From: Pseudomonas botevensis
Lineage (GTDB): Bacteria; Pseudomonadota; Gammaproteobacteria; Pseudomonadales; Pseudomonadaceae
NCBI RefSeq assembly: GCF_019145475.1
Contig: NZ_JAHTKI010000005.1
Coordinates: 233,157-297,156, forward strand
Direction of reading: 5' to 3'
Length of the DNA: 64,000 bases
Shown: one piece after another, positions 7,806 to 15,901 of the stretch
Numbering within the stretch: the first letter of the stretch is position 1
How the letters are laid out: each line of letters starts with the position of its first letter
Made by a program: the position numbers and the translations under genes
The notes under the pieces: model-generated
Databases searched by the model: none
Seen by the model: the letters and a program-made list of their open reading frames with translations, nothing else
What the model was told of the DNA's origin: nothing

Positions 7806-9422
7806 TTAGAACCGGCTCACGCCGAAGCTGTTGGGTTGCAGCGCACGTACGTCGGCTTCGTGGCACAGGTCCAGCAGATAGCCGAGCAGGGTGCGGGTGT
7901 CGCGGGGGTCGATCAGGCCGTCGTCCCACAGGTTGGCACTGCCGTAGAGAGCGGTGGACTGGCTGTCGAGCTTCTGCGCGGTGACCTGTTCCAGCATGTC
8001 GAGCATTTTCGGGTCGGGCTCCAGGCCATCCTTGAGCTGCCTGGCTTCGGTGACGATGCGCAATACCTTGCCGGCCTGGGCGCCGCCCATGACGGCGGTG
8101 CGGCTGTTGGGCCAGGCGAAGATGAATCGCGGATCGAGGCCGCGTCCGCACATCGCATAGTTGCCGGCGCCATAGGAGCCGCCCACGACGATGGTCAGTT
8201 TCGGCACCCGGGCGTTGGCCACCGCTTGAATCAGTTTCGAGCCGTGCTTGATCACGCCTTGTTGTTCTGACTCGGTGCCGACCATGAACCCGGTGGTGTT
8301 GTGGAAAAACAGCAGCGGCGTCTGGCTCTGGTCGCAGAGCTGAATGAACTGCGCCGCCTTGCTCGCGCCATTGGGGGTGATCGGGCCGTTGTTGCCGATG
8401 AAGCCGCAGGCCCGACCGTGGATTTTCAGGTGGCCGCACAGGGTCTGTTGATCGAACTCGCCCTTGAACTCCAGAAAGCGTGATTCGTCGGCGATCCGTG
8501 CAATGATTTCGCGTGCGTCGTAGGGCTTTTTCGGATCGTCGGGAATCAGCCCGAGCAATTCGTCGATGGGGTAGAGCGGTTCTTTATATTGTGGCTCGGG
8601 CAACCACGGCAGTTGCTCGTTCCAGTTCAACAGGCTGACGATTTCCCGTACCTGACGCACGCCGTCGGCATCGTTCTCGGCCAGGTATTCGGCGGTGCCG
8701 GCCACCTGCGCGTGCATTTCGGCGCCGCCCAGTTCTTCATCGGTGGCGACTTCGCCGGTGGCGGCCTTGAGCAGCGGCGGGCCGGCCAGGAACAGCTTGG
8801 CCTTGCCGCGCACCACCACCACGTAATCCGACAGCCCCGGCTGATAGGCGCCGCCAGCGGTGGCCGAACCATGTACCACGGTGATTTGCGGCAGGCCCAT
8901 GGCGGACATCCGCGCCTGATTGGCAAAGCTGCGCGCGCCTTCGACGAAAATCTCCGCCGCGTAGTTGAGGTTGGCGCCGCCGCTTTCGGCGAGGGTAATG
9001 ACCGGCAGTTTGTTTTCCTGGGCGATCTGTTGCAGGCGCAGGGATTTTTTCAGGCCGGCGGGCGAGATGGTCCCGCCCTTGATCGCGCTGTTGTTCGCCA
9101 CCACCAGCGCCCGCACGCCGGACACGTAGCCGATACCGGCGATCAAGCCTCCACCGGCAGCGCTGCCGTCCTTGTCGTCATGCAACTTGTAACCGGCGAG
9201 GCTGGCGAGTTCCAAGAAGGGCGAGCCGGGGTCTAGCAGCAGGTTCAGACGCTCGCGAGGCAGCAGTTGGCCGCGCTTGTCGAATTTCGGTTTGGCTTCG
9301 GCGGCTTTGTTCAGCAGGTTCTGCTCGAGTTGCTGCACATGCTCGATGGCCGCGAGCATCGCCGCGCGATTGCGGGCAAACGTTTCGCTGTGGGGATCGA
9401 GTTGGGACTGGATCTGCGGCAT
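7806..9422 (-). CDS. atuC: Geranyl-CoA carboxylase beta subunit (carboxyltransferase)
   Basis: 538-residue carboxyltransferase that moves CO2 from AtuF-biotin to geranyl-CoA. The two crotonase-like halves are plain: N-terminal half with LAESGGANLNYAAEIF and GSATAGGAYQPGLSDY, C-terminal half with NNGPITPNGASKAAQF and GGSYGAGNYAMCGRGL. AAGGAG sits just upstream of the ATG and the atuB stop is 3 bp away, so the two are tightly linked. The length equals that of methylcrotonyl-CoA carboxylase beta subunits; neighbours atuA, atuB and atuD identify it as AtuC. Confidence 0.88.
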   Translation of the reverse strand: MPQIQSQLDPHSETFARNRAAMLAAIEHVQQLEQNLLNKAAEAKPKFDKRGQLLPRERLNLLLDPGSPFLELASLAGYKLHDDKDGSAAGGGLIAGIGYVSGVRALVVANNSAIKGGTISPAGLKKSLRLQQIAQENKLPVITLAESGGANLNYAAEIFVEGARSFANQARMSAMGLPQITVVHGSATAGGAYQPGLSDYVVVVRGKAKLFLAGPPLLKAATGEVATDEELGGAEMHAQVAGTAEYLAENDADGVRQVREIVSLLNWNEQLPWLPEPQYKEPLYPIDELLGLIPDDPKKPYDAREIIARIADESRFLEFKGEFDQQTLCGHLKIHGRACGFIGNNGPITPNGASKAAQFIQLCDQSQTPLLFFHNTTGFMVGTESEQQGVIKHGSKLIQAVANARVPKLTIVVGGSYGAGNYAMCGRGLDPRFIFAWPNSRTAVMGGAQAGKVLRIVTEARQLKDGLEPDPKMLDMLEQVTAQKLDSQSTALYGSANLWDDGLIDPRDTRTLLGYLLDLCHEADVRALQPNSFGVSRF

Positions 9423-9425
9423 GGC

Positions 9426-10295
9426 TTACTCCTTGTCCTTGAGCACGTCCGGCAAAAACGCGCGGTGGAAACCGTTGAACGATTCGCTGTGGGTCGCCTT
9501 GTGCAGCGGCCAGGCGCGACTGCCGAGACTCGCCGCGCCGTCGATGCGCAAGGTGCTGCCGCTGATGAATGCCGCCGCCGGGCTGAGCAGAAACACGATG
9601 GCCGCGCTGACCTCCGACTCGGTGCCGATGCGCTTGAGCGGCACCTGTTCGCGCAGGGTCGGGATCACCGCTTTGAATGCGCCTTCGTAAGTGTCCATGC
9701 CACTGGAGGCGATCCATCCCGGCGCCACCGCGTTGACCCGCACTCCCGCATGGCCCCACTCGAATGCGGCGGTCTTGGTGAAGTTGTCCATACCCGAGCG
9801 TGCGGCGCCGGAATGGCCCATGCCGGGCATGCCGCCCCACATGTCGGCGAGCATGTTGACGATGTTGCCGCCGTGTTTGCTCATGGATTGGTTGAACACT
9901 TCCCGGGCCATCAGGAAGCCGCCGACCAGATTGGTGCGCAGCACGGTTTCGAAACCTTTCTGATTGATCGACGCCAACGGCGACGGATACTGGCCGCCGG
10001 CATTGTTGACCAGGCCGTGGATGGGCCCGTGCTCGTGGATCAGCTCGGCAACCAGTTGCTTCACGGCTTCTTCATCGCGAATGTCGCAGGCCTTCCAGTA
10101 CGCGCGACCACCGTCCTCGGCAATTTCGGCGGCGACCCGCTGGAGCTTTTCCGCTTTGCGCCCGACCAGCACCACGGTGGCCCCGAGCGCCGCCAGTTCA
10201 TGGGCGGTACACCGGCCGATGCCGCTGCCGCCACCGGTGACGATGAGAGTCTGGCCGCTGAACAGATCGGCTCGGAAAATCGATTCATACGCCAT
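9426..10295 (-). CDS. atuB: Short-chain dehydrogenase of terpene utilisation
   Basis: Classical SDR, 289 residues, with the NAD(P)-binding TGGGSGIG motif near residue 20, NNAG near 98 and conserved GWIASSGMDTYEG after the active site. The usual YxxxK is replaced in reading by HSGAARSGMDNF: the sequence shows S-G-A-A-R rather than Y-x-x-x-K, so the catalytic tyrosine is not obvious. AtuB is needed for acyclic terpene growth in P. aeruginosa but its reaction is not settled. I prefer the ATG at 10295 (GAGGA 8 nt upstream) to one at 10304, which has no well-spaced ribosome site. It follows atuA by 12 bp. Confidence 0.82.
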   Translation of the reverse strand: MAYESIFRADLFSGQTLIVTGGGSGIGRCTAHELAALGATVVLVGRKAEKLQRVAAEIAEDGGRAYWKACDIRDEEAVKQLVAELIHEHGPIHGLVNNAGGQYPSPLASINQKGFETVLRTNLVGGFLMAREVFNQSMSKHGGNIVNMLADMWGGMPGMGHSGAARSGMDNFTKTAAFEWGHAGVRVNAVAPGWIASSGMDTYEGAFKAVIPTLREQVPLKRIGTESEVSAAIVFLLSPAAAFISGSTLRIDGAASLGSRAWPLHKATHSESFNGFHRAFLPDVLKDKE

Positions 10296-10307
10296 GCTGG
10301 CCATCCT

Positions 10308-12098
10308 CTAGTCGAACTGTTCGGCGATGCTCTGCGGCACCGGGATCTGGATTTCCAGCAGTTGCTGGGCGAAAGCCTTGCCTTGCGGATCGATGCGCAG
10401 ACTGGCCACGCCACCGCCGCCGAGGGCGTTTTCCAGGAGGAAATTCAGGCTGTGGGTGCCGGGCAGATACCAGCGCTCGACCCGCCCGTGGAGCGGGTCG
10501 AGGACGTGGCGCATCCAGTCGACGACCACCGCCGGGGTCAGCGCTTCGGCGATCCACGGCAAGTATTCCGGCCGCCGTGGCATCACCCCGATGTTGCTGT
10601 GATTACCCTTGTCGCCAGAGCGTGCCACGGCCAGTTTCACCAGGGCCACGCTGGCGTCGGCGCGACCGTGGGGCTTGGGCGGTTCATGGGGCAGGGGCAG
10701 CTCCTGGCTGTCGAGCGCGGCAGCGTCGGGGAGGGTGAAGGGATGGTGCTCACCGGCGATGTCGATGTGCAGGGTGCAGGCGCTTTTGTCGACGAGGAAC
10801 GAGAACAGCCGGATCAGCGGATACACCGTTGGCCGGCCGCCGACGATTCCGGTCAGTCCCGGGGCCATGCCGGTGGCGGCCTGGGCGATTTCCCGGGAGA
10901 ACAGGATCAGCGCCTGCCTGTGCGGATGACGGACCGCCAGTTTGATCACCACTTCACGGCTGTCGCGACGCTGGCCGTGGGGGCCGTAGGTGGCTTCGCT
11001 GCCGAGCAGTTCGATGTGGGTTTCGCTGTAGGGTCCCCAGCCGCGCTGTTCAAGCATTTCCGAGGTTTTGCCGAGGATCGCCTGACTGACACGCCGGGCC
11101 TTGTCCACCGCATCGATGCCGGCGATCAGGCAACTGGCGGAGCAGCGAAAACCGTCCGGATACGTGGCGCTGACCTTGTATTTGTCGCTGGGCGGCAGGC
11201 CTTTGGCGCCGTGGACCCGTACGGCATTCAGGCCTTGTTGCTGAAGTTTGACCTGGCTGAAATCGCACACCACATCAGGCAACAGATACGCCTGGGGATC
11301 GCCGATTTCATACAGCATCTGTTCGCCGACTGTCAGCGGTGTGACCAGCCCGCCCGAGCCTTCGGGCTTGCTGACGATGAAGTGGCCGTCGGCGCTGACC
11401 TCGACGATCGGGAAGCCGATGTGCTCATAGTCCGGGACGTCACGCCAGTCGGTGAAGTTGCCGCCGGTGCATTGTGCGCCGCATTCGATGATGTGCCCGG
11501 CCAGGGCGGCCTGGGCGAGTTTGTCGAAGTCGTGCCATGACCAGCCGAATTCATGCACCAGCGCGGCGCTGACCACTGCGCTGTCGACCACCCGCCCGGT
11601 GATGACGATGTCGGCACCCAGGCGCAGGGCCTCGACGATGCCCGGCGCGCCGAGGTAGGCGTTGGTCGAAACGCACACCGGCGGCAACGGGGCGCCGCTG
11701 AACATTTCCGTGATGCCTTGATTGGCGAGTTGTTTGAGTTGCGGTTGCAGGTCGTCGCCCAGCAGCACGGCGATTTTCAGGTCAATCCCGGCCGCGTCGC
11801 AGGCCGCTTGCAAGGCGGCGGCGCAGGCCTGTGGATTGACTCCGCCGGCGTTGCTGATGACGCGGATGCGTTGCTCGGCCAGTTGCGGCAGCAGGGGCGT
11901 GAGGACGTCGATGAAGTCGCTGGCGAATCCGGTCCGGGGATCTTTCATCCGGGCGCCGGCCATGATCGACAGGGTGATTTCCGCCAGGTAGTCGAACACC
12001 AGATAGTCCAGTCGACCGGCGTCCACCAGTTGCGCGGCAGCGGTCGAGGTATCACCCCAGAATGCACTGGCGCATCCGATGCGCACGGTAGTTGGCAT
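10308..12098 (-). CDS. atuA: AtuA family acyclic terpene utilisation protein
   Basis: 596-residue protein of the AtuA (DUF1446) family, first gene of the operon. It begins [15 protein letters not shown] and has conserved [13 protein letters not shown] and TGRVVDSA segments typical of the N-terminal domain, plus the smaller C-terminal domain with [12 protein letters not shown]. Its biochemical role is unknown although it is required for citronellol/geraniol catabolism in P. aeruginosa. The ATG at 12098 follows GGAG by 7 nt; a longer frame to 12152 would run into the operator. Likely repressed by AtuR through the inverted repeat upstream. Confidence 0.9.
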   Translation of the reverse strand: MPTTVRIGCASAFWGDTSTAAAQLVDAGRLDYLVFDYLAEITLSIMAGARMKDPRTGFASDFIDVLTPLLPQLAEQRIRVISNAGGVNPQACAAALQAACDAAGIDLKIAVLLGDDLQPQLKQLANQGITEMFSGAPLPPVCVSTNAYLGAPGIVEALRLGADIVITGRVVDSAVVSAALVHEFGWSWHDFDKLAQAALAGHIIECGAQCTGGNFTDWRDVPDYEHIGFPIVEVSADGHFIVSKPEGSGGLVTPLTVGEQMLYEIGDPQAYLLPDVVCDFSQVKLQQQGLNAVRVHGAKGLPPSDKYKVSATYPDGFRCSASCLIAGIDAVDKARRVSQAILGKTSEMLEQRGWGPYSETHIELLGSEATYGPHGQRRDSREVVIKLAVRHPHRQALILFSREIAQAATGMAPGLTGIVGGRPTVYPLIRLFSFLVDKSACTLHIDIAGEHHPFTLPDAAALDSQELPLPHEPPKPHGRADASVALVKLAVARSGDKGNHSNIGVMPRRPEYLPWIAEALTPAVVVDWMRHVLDPLHGRVERWYLPGTHSLNFLLENALGGGGVASLRIDPQGKAFAQQLLEIQIPVPQSIAEQFD

Positions 12099-12143
12099 TT
12101 TTATCTCCGACACAGGCACCTCCGACAGAAGTGCTTCGAGACT

Positions 12144-12205
12144 ACCAAGCAAGCGCTTGGTTTGTAAACGACTGAAATAATCTTCTGCCCGAGCGCTTGC
12201 TTGGT
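12144..12205. promoter_or_regulatory. AtuR operator: 13-bp inverted repeats
   Basis: ACCAAGCAAGCGC at 12144-12156 is repeated perfectly in inverted orientation (GCGCTTGCTTGGT) at 12193-12205. Each arm also overlaps an AGCGCT core. P. aeruginosa AtuR is reported to bind two 13-bp inverted repeats in the atuA-atuR gap, which is what is seen here. Confidence 0.85.
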
Positions 12206-12285
12206 TACCGGCGGCGGCTTAAATTGCCCGCGCAACCCTGCGGTTTCAGGGGAGCAGCCGACTGATCGACTGTAGGAGAGAACGG

Positions 12286-12909
12286 GTGGACGAGCAAAAA
12301 GCCCTGGGGGTGATGCGTGAACTGGTCGATGCCGGTCAGTTGACCGATCCGGAGAGCGCTCGCGGCAAGTTGCTCCAGGTGGCGGCGCACCTGTTCCGCA
12401 ACAAGGGCTATGAACGCACCACCGTGCGCGATCTGGCGGGAGCGGTGGGGATTCAGTCGGGGAGCATTTTTCATCACTTCAAGAGCAAGGATGAAATCCT
12501 TCGTGCCGTGATGGAAGAAACCATCCGTTACAACACCGCGCTGATGCGCGCCTCACTGGCCGAAGCAACCAGCGTGCGCGAGCGGGTGCTGGCGCTGATC
12601 CGTTGCGAATTGCAGTCGATCATGGGCGGCAGCGGCGAGGCGATGGCGGTGCTGGTGTATGAGTGGCGCTCGTTGTCCGAGGAAGGCCAGGCCCGGGTGC
12701 TGGCGCTGCGCGATATCTATGAAGACATCTGGCTGCAGGTGCTGGGCGAGGCCAGGGACGCCGGGTTTATTCGCGGTGATGTGTTCATCACCCGACGCTT
12801 CCTCACCGGGGCGTTGTCCTGGACCACCACCTGGTTCCGTGCCGGCGGCAATCTGAGCCTCGATCAATTGGCCGATGAAGCGCTGATTCTGGTGCTTGAA
12901 GAACGCTGA
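12286..12909 (+). CDS. atuR: TetR-family repressor of the atu operon
   Basis: 207-residue TetR-family regulator. The helix-turn-helix lies at about residues 28-75 (LLQVAAHLFRNKGYERTTVRDLAGAVGI... GSIFHHFKSKDE), followed by a ligand-binding helical domain. The start is GTG at 12286, with AGGAG 7 nt upstream; no ATG is better placed. Divergent from atuA across a 187-bp region holding the paired operators, so it should repress atuABCDEF and probably itself until a terpenoid-CoA appears. Inducer inferred from the family. Confidence 0.88.
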   Translation: MDEQKALGVMRELVDAGQLTDPESARGKLLQVAAHLFRNKGYERTTVRDLAGAVGIQSGSIFHHFKSKDEILRAVMEETIRYNTALMRASLAEATSVRERVLALIRCELQSIMGGSGEAMAVLVYEWRSLSEEGQARVLALRDIYEDIWLQVLGEARDAGFIRGDVFITRRFLTGALSWTTTWFRAGGNLSLDQLADEALILVLEER

Positions 12910-13000
12910 ATGCTTTCTATTGGTTCGTGAAACTGGCTAACTGGGCGAAACCGCCTAGCTTGAATGCATGGATCGGTAATTTTTCGGGGAGTGGGGTGTT

Positions 13001-13798
13001 TTGAAGTCTTCACCAATTCGGACGGCCGCAGGGCTGATGTTCGTAGCGCTGGCTGCATTTTGGGTTTTGCCCGCTCAGTCGGCGCAGTTGGTCCGGGTGG
13101 GGGCGGCGCATTTCCCGCCTTACACCATTCGCCCGGAAAACGGCGCCGATACCGGTCTGCTGCCGGAACTGGTCGCCGCCCTGAACCGCTTGCAGAGCGA
13201 CTATCAGTTCGTGCTGGTGCCCACCTCGATTCCCCGGCGATTCGGTGACTTCAAGGATGGTCGCACGGACATGGCGATCTTCGAGAACCCGGACTGGGGC
13301 TGGAAGGACATTCCCCACACCACCGTCGACATGGGGCTGGAAGACGCGGAGATCTTTGTCGCGCAAAGTGAGCCCGGTCGTCAGCAAAGCTACTTCGCCG
13401 ACCTCACCGGCAAGCGCCTGGCCCTGTTCAGTGGTTATCACTATGAATTCGCCAACTTCAACGCCGATCCGAAATTCCTCGCGCAAAACTACAACGCCAC
13501 GCTGACCTATTCCCACGACAGCAACCTGTTGATGGTGTTGCGCGGGCGGGCCGATATCGCGCTGGTGACCCGCTCTTATCTGAGCGATTACCTGCTGCGT
13601 AACCAGAAGGTGAGCAGTGAGTTGCTGGTTTCGCAGCGCATCGACCAGATCTATCACCACTACGCGATTTTGCGCCCGACCGCACCGATCACCGGCGACG
13701 CGTTCAGCAAGTTGCTGCAAGGCCTGCGTGACAACGGCGAGCTGCTGAAGATCTTCGATCCGTACAAGATTGCCGTGGTGCCGGTGTCGCAACACTGA
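13001..13798 (+). CDS. Periplasmic solute-binding protein, family 3
   Basis: 265-residue protein with a signal peptide (KSSPIRTAAGLMFVALAAF, cleaved after AQSA near residue 27) and a bacterial extracellular solute-binding family 3 fold (RVGAAHFPPYTI, then GLLPELVAALN, FGDFKDGRTDMAIFENPD, YLSDYLLRN). It begins with TTG at 13001, placed 9 nt after a GGGGAG stretch; an ATG at 13037 would remove the positive n-region of the signal. No permease or ATPase lies beside it, so it may serve a distant transporter or be a sensor-like orphan. Ligand unknown, probably an amino acid or amine. Confidence 0.75.
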   Translation: MKSSPIRTAAGLMFVALAAFWVLPAQSAQLVRVGAAHFPPYTIRPENGADTGLLPELVAALNRLQSDYQFVLVPTSIPRRFGDFKDGRTDMAIFENPDWGWKDIPHTTVDMGLEDAEIFVAQSEPGRQQSYFADLTGKRLALFSGYHYEFANFNADPKFLAQNYNATLTYSHDSNLLMVLRGRADIALVTRSYLSDYLLRNQKVSSELLVSQRIDQIYHHYAILRPTAPITGDAFSKLLQGLRDNGELLKIFDPYKIAVVPVSQH

Positions 13799-13821
13799 CC
13801 GGCGCATTTTGGCGCACGGGC

Positions 13822-13845
13822 TAAATTTCCCCGCCCGGCTCACGT
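13822..13845 (+). promoter_or_regulatory. PvdS-dependent promoter (IS box) of pvdY
   Basis: TAAAT (13822-13826), 16 bases, CGT (13843-13845): a perfect match to the iron-starvation box read by PvdS. It lies 40 bp upstream of the pvdY start. Confidence 0.88.
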
Positions 13846-13885
13846 TCCATCGTTGAACTGTCGACGATTATCGTGAGCCCGACCC

Positions 13886-14899
13886 ATGTCCAATCTGAAT
13901 GACCTGACTGCCCTGGCCTTGCCCACGGGCAGCGAACTGATAGCCGATGCCACCGAAAGCCGTTTGAGCCTGAGTCTGGACGGGCAACCGCTGATTCGCC
14001 TGCGGCTCGATCGTGAGGCCCAGGGGCCGATCCAGATCGATGAGCGCTTCGCCCTGCCACCCGGCCAGGCGTTGTGGGCGGCCTGTTACTGGTTGTTTGC
14101 CCGCGATCCGGCGCGCCAGCAGTTGATCTGGCAGCTGGATCAGCCACCCACCGAAGCCTTGCTCAGCGGATTGCTGGTGAGCACCGAAGTGGCGGGTGAA
14201 TATCGCTGCGAGCGCGGTCTGTTCTGGCAACTGCCGCAACCGTGGCTGGGCACTTCGCTGACCGGCAGCTATCCGCAGCAAATGGTCATCAGTAATGGCA
14301 AACGCCATCCGCTGCGTCCGGTCAAGCCGCGCGGCGAGGTCTACCGGCGTTTCGATGCGCGGCTCGGCGCATGGATTTCCCTGCGCACGGTGGAGCTCGA
14401 AGAGGATCTGCCGCGTTTCAACCGTTGGCAGAACAGCCCGCGCGTTGCCAGTTTCTGGCAGGAGGAGGGCAGTCTCGAACAGCATCGCGAATACCTGAGC
14501 AAACTCGACGCCGACCCGCACACCCTGACCCTGATCGGTTGTTTCGACGATCAGCCGTTTGCCTATTTCGAAGCGTACTGGGCCAAGGAAGATCGCATCG
14601 CGCCGTTCTACGACGCCGACAATTACGATCGCGGTATTCACATGCTGGTGGGCGAAGAAGACCATCGTGGCCCGCATAAAGTGGCGAGCTGGCTGTCGGC
14701 GTTGGTGCATTACCTGTTTCTGGATGATCCGCGCACCCAGCGCGTGGTCGCCGAACCGCGCGCCGACAACGCGAAGATGATCGGCCACATGCACAACCAG
14801 TGCTTCCACTGTGAAAAGGAATTCGACTTCCCGCACAAGCGCGCGGCGCTGATGATTCTGGGGCGTGAGCGGTTCTTCGATCGGTGCAAGCTGGCCTGA
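13886..14899 (+). CDS. pvdY: Hydroxyornithine acetylase of pyoverdine synthesis
   Basis: 337-residue protein whose C-terminal half (about 160-335) is a GNAT acetyltransferase of the IucB/AlcB siderophore type (FNRWQNSPRVASFWQEEG, FAYFEAYWAKEDRIAPFYDAD, RGIHMLVGEEDHRGP, NAKMIGHMHNQCFHCEKEFDFPHKRAALM). In P. aeruginosa strains of pyoverdine type II, pvdYII beside pvdS makes N5-acetyl-N5-hydroxyornithine, where pvdF would give the formyl form. The perfect IS box upstream and position next to pvdS support that role. The ribosome site is weak. It ends in a hairpin terminator shared with pvdS. Confidence 0.85.
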   Translation: MSNLNDLTALALPTGSELIADATESRLSLSLDGQPLIRLRLDREAQGPIQIDERFALPPGQALWAACYWLFARDPARQQLIWQLDQPPTEALLSGLLVSTEVAGEYRCERGLFWQLPQPWLGTSLTGSYPQQMVISNGKRHPLRPVKPRGEVYRRFDARLGAWISLRTVELEEDLPRFNRWQNSPRVASFWQEEGSLEQHREYLSKLDADPHTLTLIGCFDDQPFAYFEAYWAKEDRIAPFYDADNYDRGIHMLVGEEDHRGPHKVASWLSALVHYLFLDDPRTQRVVAEPRADNAKMIGHMHNQCFHCEKEFDFPHKRAALMILGRERFFDRCKLA

Positions 14900-14912
14900 T
14901 AACGCATCAGGC

Positions 14913-14951
14913 AAAAAAAAGATCGCAGCCTGCAAAGGCTGCGATCTTTTT
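14913..14951. terminator. Bidirectional terminator between pvdY and pvdS
   Basis: AAAAGATCGCAGCC, a 6-base loop, and GGCTGCGATCTTTT form a perfect 14-bp stem flanked by A- and T-runs; it serves both convergent genes. The same stem recurs at 29858-29887. Confidence 0.9.
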
Positions 14952-14968
14952 GTGTGCGTGGCGCGGGG

Positions 14969-15523
14969 TTAACGACGCGCCATCGCCGCCACATCTCCAC
15001 GAGCGCCCGACACCTTGCGGCAATGCACCAGCGCATCGCGGATCATGAAGTTGACCAGGGTCGGCGAGACGCCGAGTTCCTTGGCGATGTCTTTTTGCGG
15101 TACGCCGTGCAGGCGATACATCTCGAACGCATAGCGGGTGCGGCTGGGCAGTTCGGTCAGCGCATCGGCGATGTTTTCCAGGGTCGAGAAGTTGATGTGC
15201 GAGGTTTCCGGCGAAGCGCCCTGGATGACCACGTTCAACCCTTCCTCTTCGGGGCCGGCGTACTTCTGCTCCAGCGCCTGTTTGCGGTAGTGATCGATCG
15301 CCAGGTTGCGCACGATCTGGAACAGGTAACTCAGTTGAGCCTTGATCGACGACGTGATCGGAGGGGCCGATTGCAGTCGGAAAAATGCATCCTGAACCAC
15401 ATCTTCGGCACGCGACCGGCAGCCGGTAATGCGGGCTGCAATCTTGACCAGAATCAGTCGATTGTCGACGAAAGCCTGAAGTAGCGGTGAATCGCACCTG
15501 CTTGTGGATACTTGTTCCGTCAT
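14969..15523 (-). CDS. pvdS: Iron-starvation ECF sigma factor PvdS
   Basis: 184-residue extracytoplasmic-function sigma factor that directs RNA polymerase to pyoverdine promoters. Region 2 is seen in residues about 12-80 (LILVKIAARITGCRSRAEDVVQDAFF, then FQIVRNLAIDHYRK) and region 4 in about 115-170 (LPSRTRYAFEMYRLHGVPQKDIA, then LGVSPTLVNFMIRDAL). The ATG at 15523 has AAGGTG 6 nt upstream; a GTG three codons earlier is possible. Its promoter carries a Fur box, so it should be made only when iron is scarce. Activity would normally be held by the anti-sigma factor FpvR, which is not in this window. Confidence 0.95.
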   Translation of the reverse strand: MTEQVSTSRCDSPLLQAFVDNRLILVKIAARITGCRSRAEDVVQDAFFRLQSAPPITSSIKAQLSYLFQIVRNLAIDHYRKQALEQKYAGPEEEGLNVVIQGASPETSHINFSTLENIADALTELPSRTRYAFEMYRLHGVPQKDIAKELGVSPTLVNFMIRDALVHCRKVSGARGDVAAMARR

Positions 15524-15593
15524 GGAAATCACCTTGCTGCCAATAGGTTAGTGGGACGCCTGGGGGACGGGGCCGTCCTACACATCGAGCGAC

Positions 15594-15622
15594 AAATTAT
15601 GTTGAATGATAATGATTGTCAA
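15594..15622 (-). promoter_or_regulatory. Sigma70 promoter of pvdS
   Basis: On the minus strand TTGACA (15622-15617), a 17-base spacer and TAATTT (15599-15594) form a good housekeeping promoter. The start point should be near 15587, about 64 nt before the pvdS ATG. The spacer overlaps the Fur box. Confidence 0.75.
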
Positions 15623-15623
15623 T
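15605..15623. promoter_or_regulatory. Fur box controlling pvdS
   Basis: AATGATAATGATTGTCAAT matches the repeated NATAAT hexamers of the Fur consensus and covers the -35 element and spacer of the pvdS promoter, so iron-loaded Fur would block it directly. Confidence 0.8.
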
Positions 15624-15725
15624 TGAGAAAGGGAACTAATGATCCATAAAGGTGCGATTCGAGAACTGCGACACGCCGCCGCACTGCGTTCCAACCCAGC
15701 CCCATCGGCGTTCCAGCCTGCCGAC

Positions 15726-15749
15726 TAATTATTTCAAGACGTCATCCGT
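15726..15749 (+). promoter_or_regulatory. Probable IS box of pvdL (one mismatch)
   Basis: TAATT (15726-15730), exactly 16 bases, CGT (15747-15749). Spacing fits PvdS promoters but the -33 element differs from TAAAT at one base. No better match exists between pvdS and pvdL. Confidence 0.6.
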
Positions 15750-15901
15750 TCTCATTGGTGAATGGTTCCGGGCAAACGTCCCCGGCCAGACAGCATTCCC
15801 ATGCCTTGCGCGGTCGGCACAGACCGCGCCCTGCGCGTCCCGAAAGGGCGTGACGCAACAACCCGATTCCACTAGCAAGCCGAATTCAGGCAGGAAACCT
15901 C

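Larger units (their letters stand above)
15524..15901. other. Divergent pvdS-pvdL regulatory region
   Basis: These 378 bases contain no convincing gene. They hold the Fur-regulated pvdS promoter near 15594-15623 and a near-consensus IS box for pvdL at 15726-15749, leaving about 150 nt of leader before pvdL in which I see no further clear site. Confidence 0.6.

Noticed and set aside
10296..10304. AtuB start at ATG 10304
   Set aside because: Ribosome site abuts the codon; the ATG at 10295 has GAGGA at 8 nt. Not excluded.
12972..13000. IS box upstream of the solute-binding protein gene
   Set aside because: No TAAAT-N16-CGT pattern is present; no evidence of iron control.
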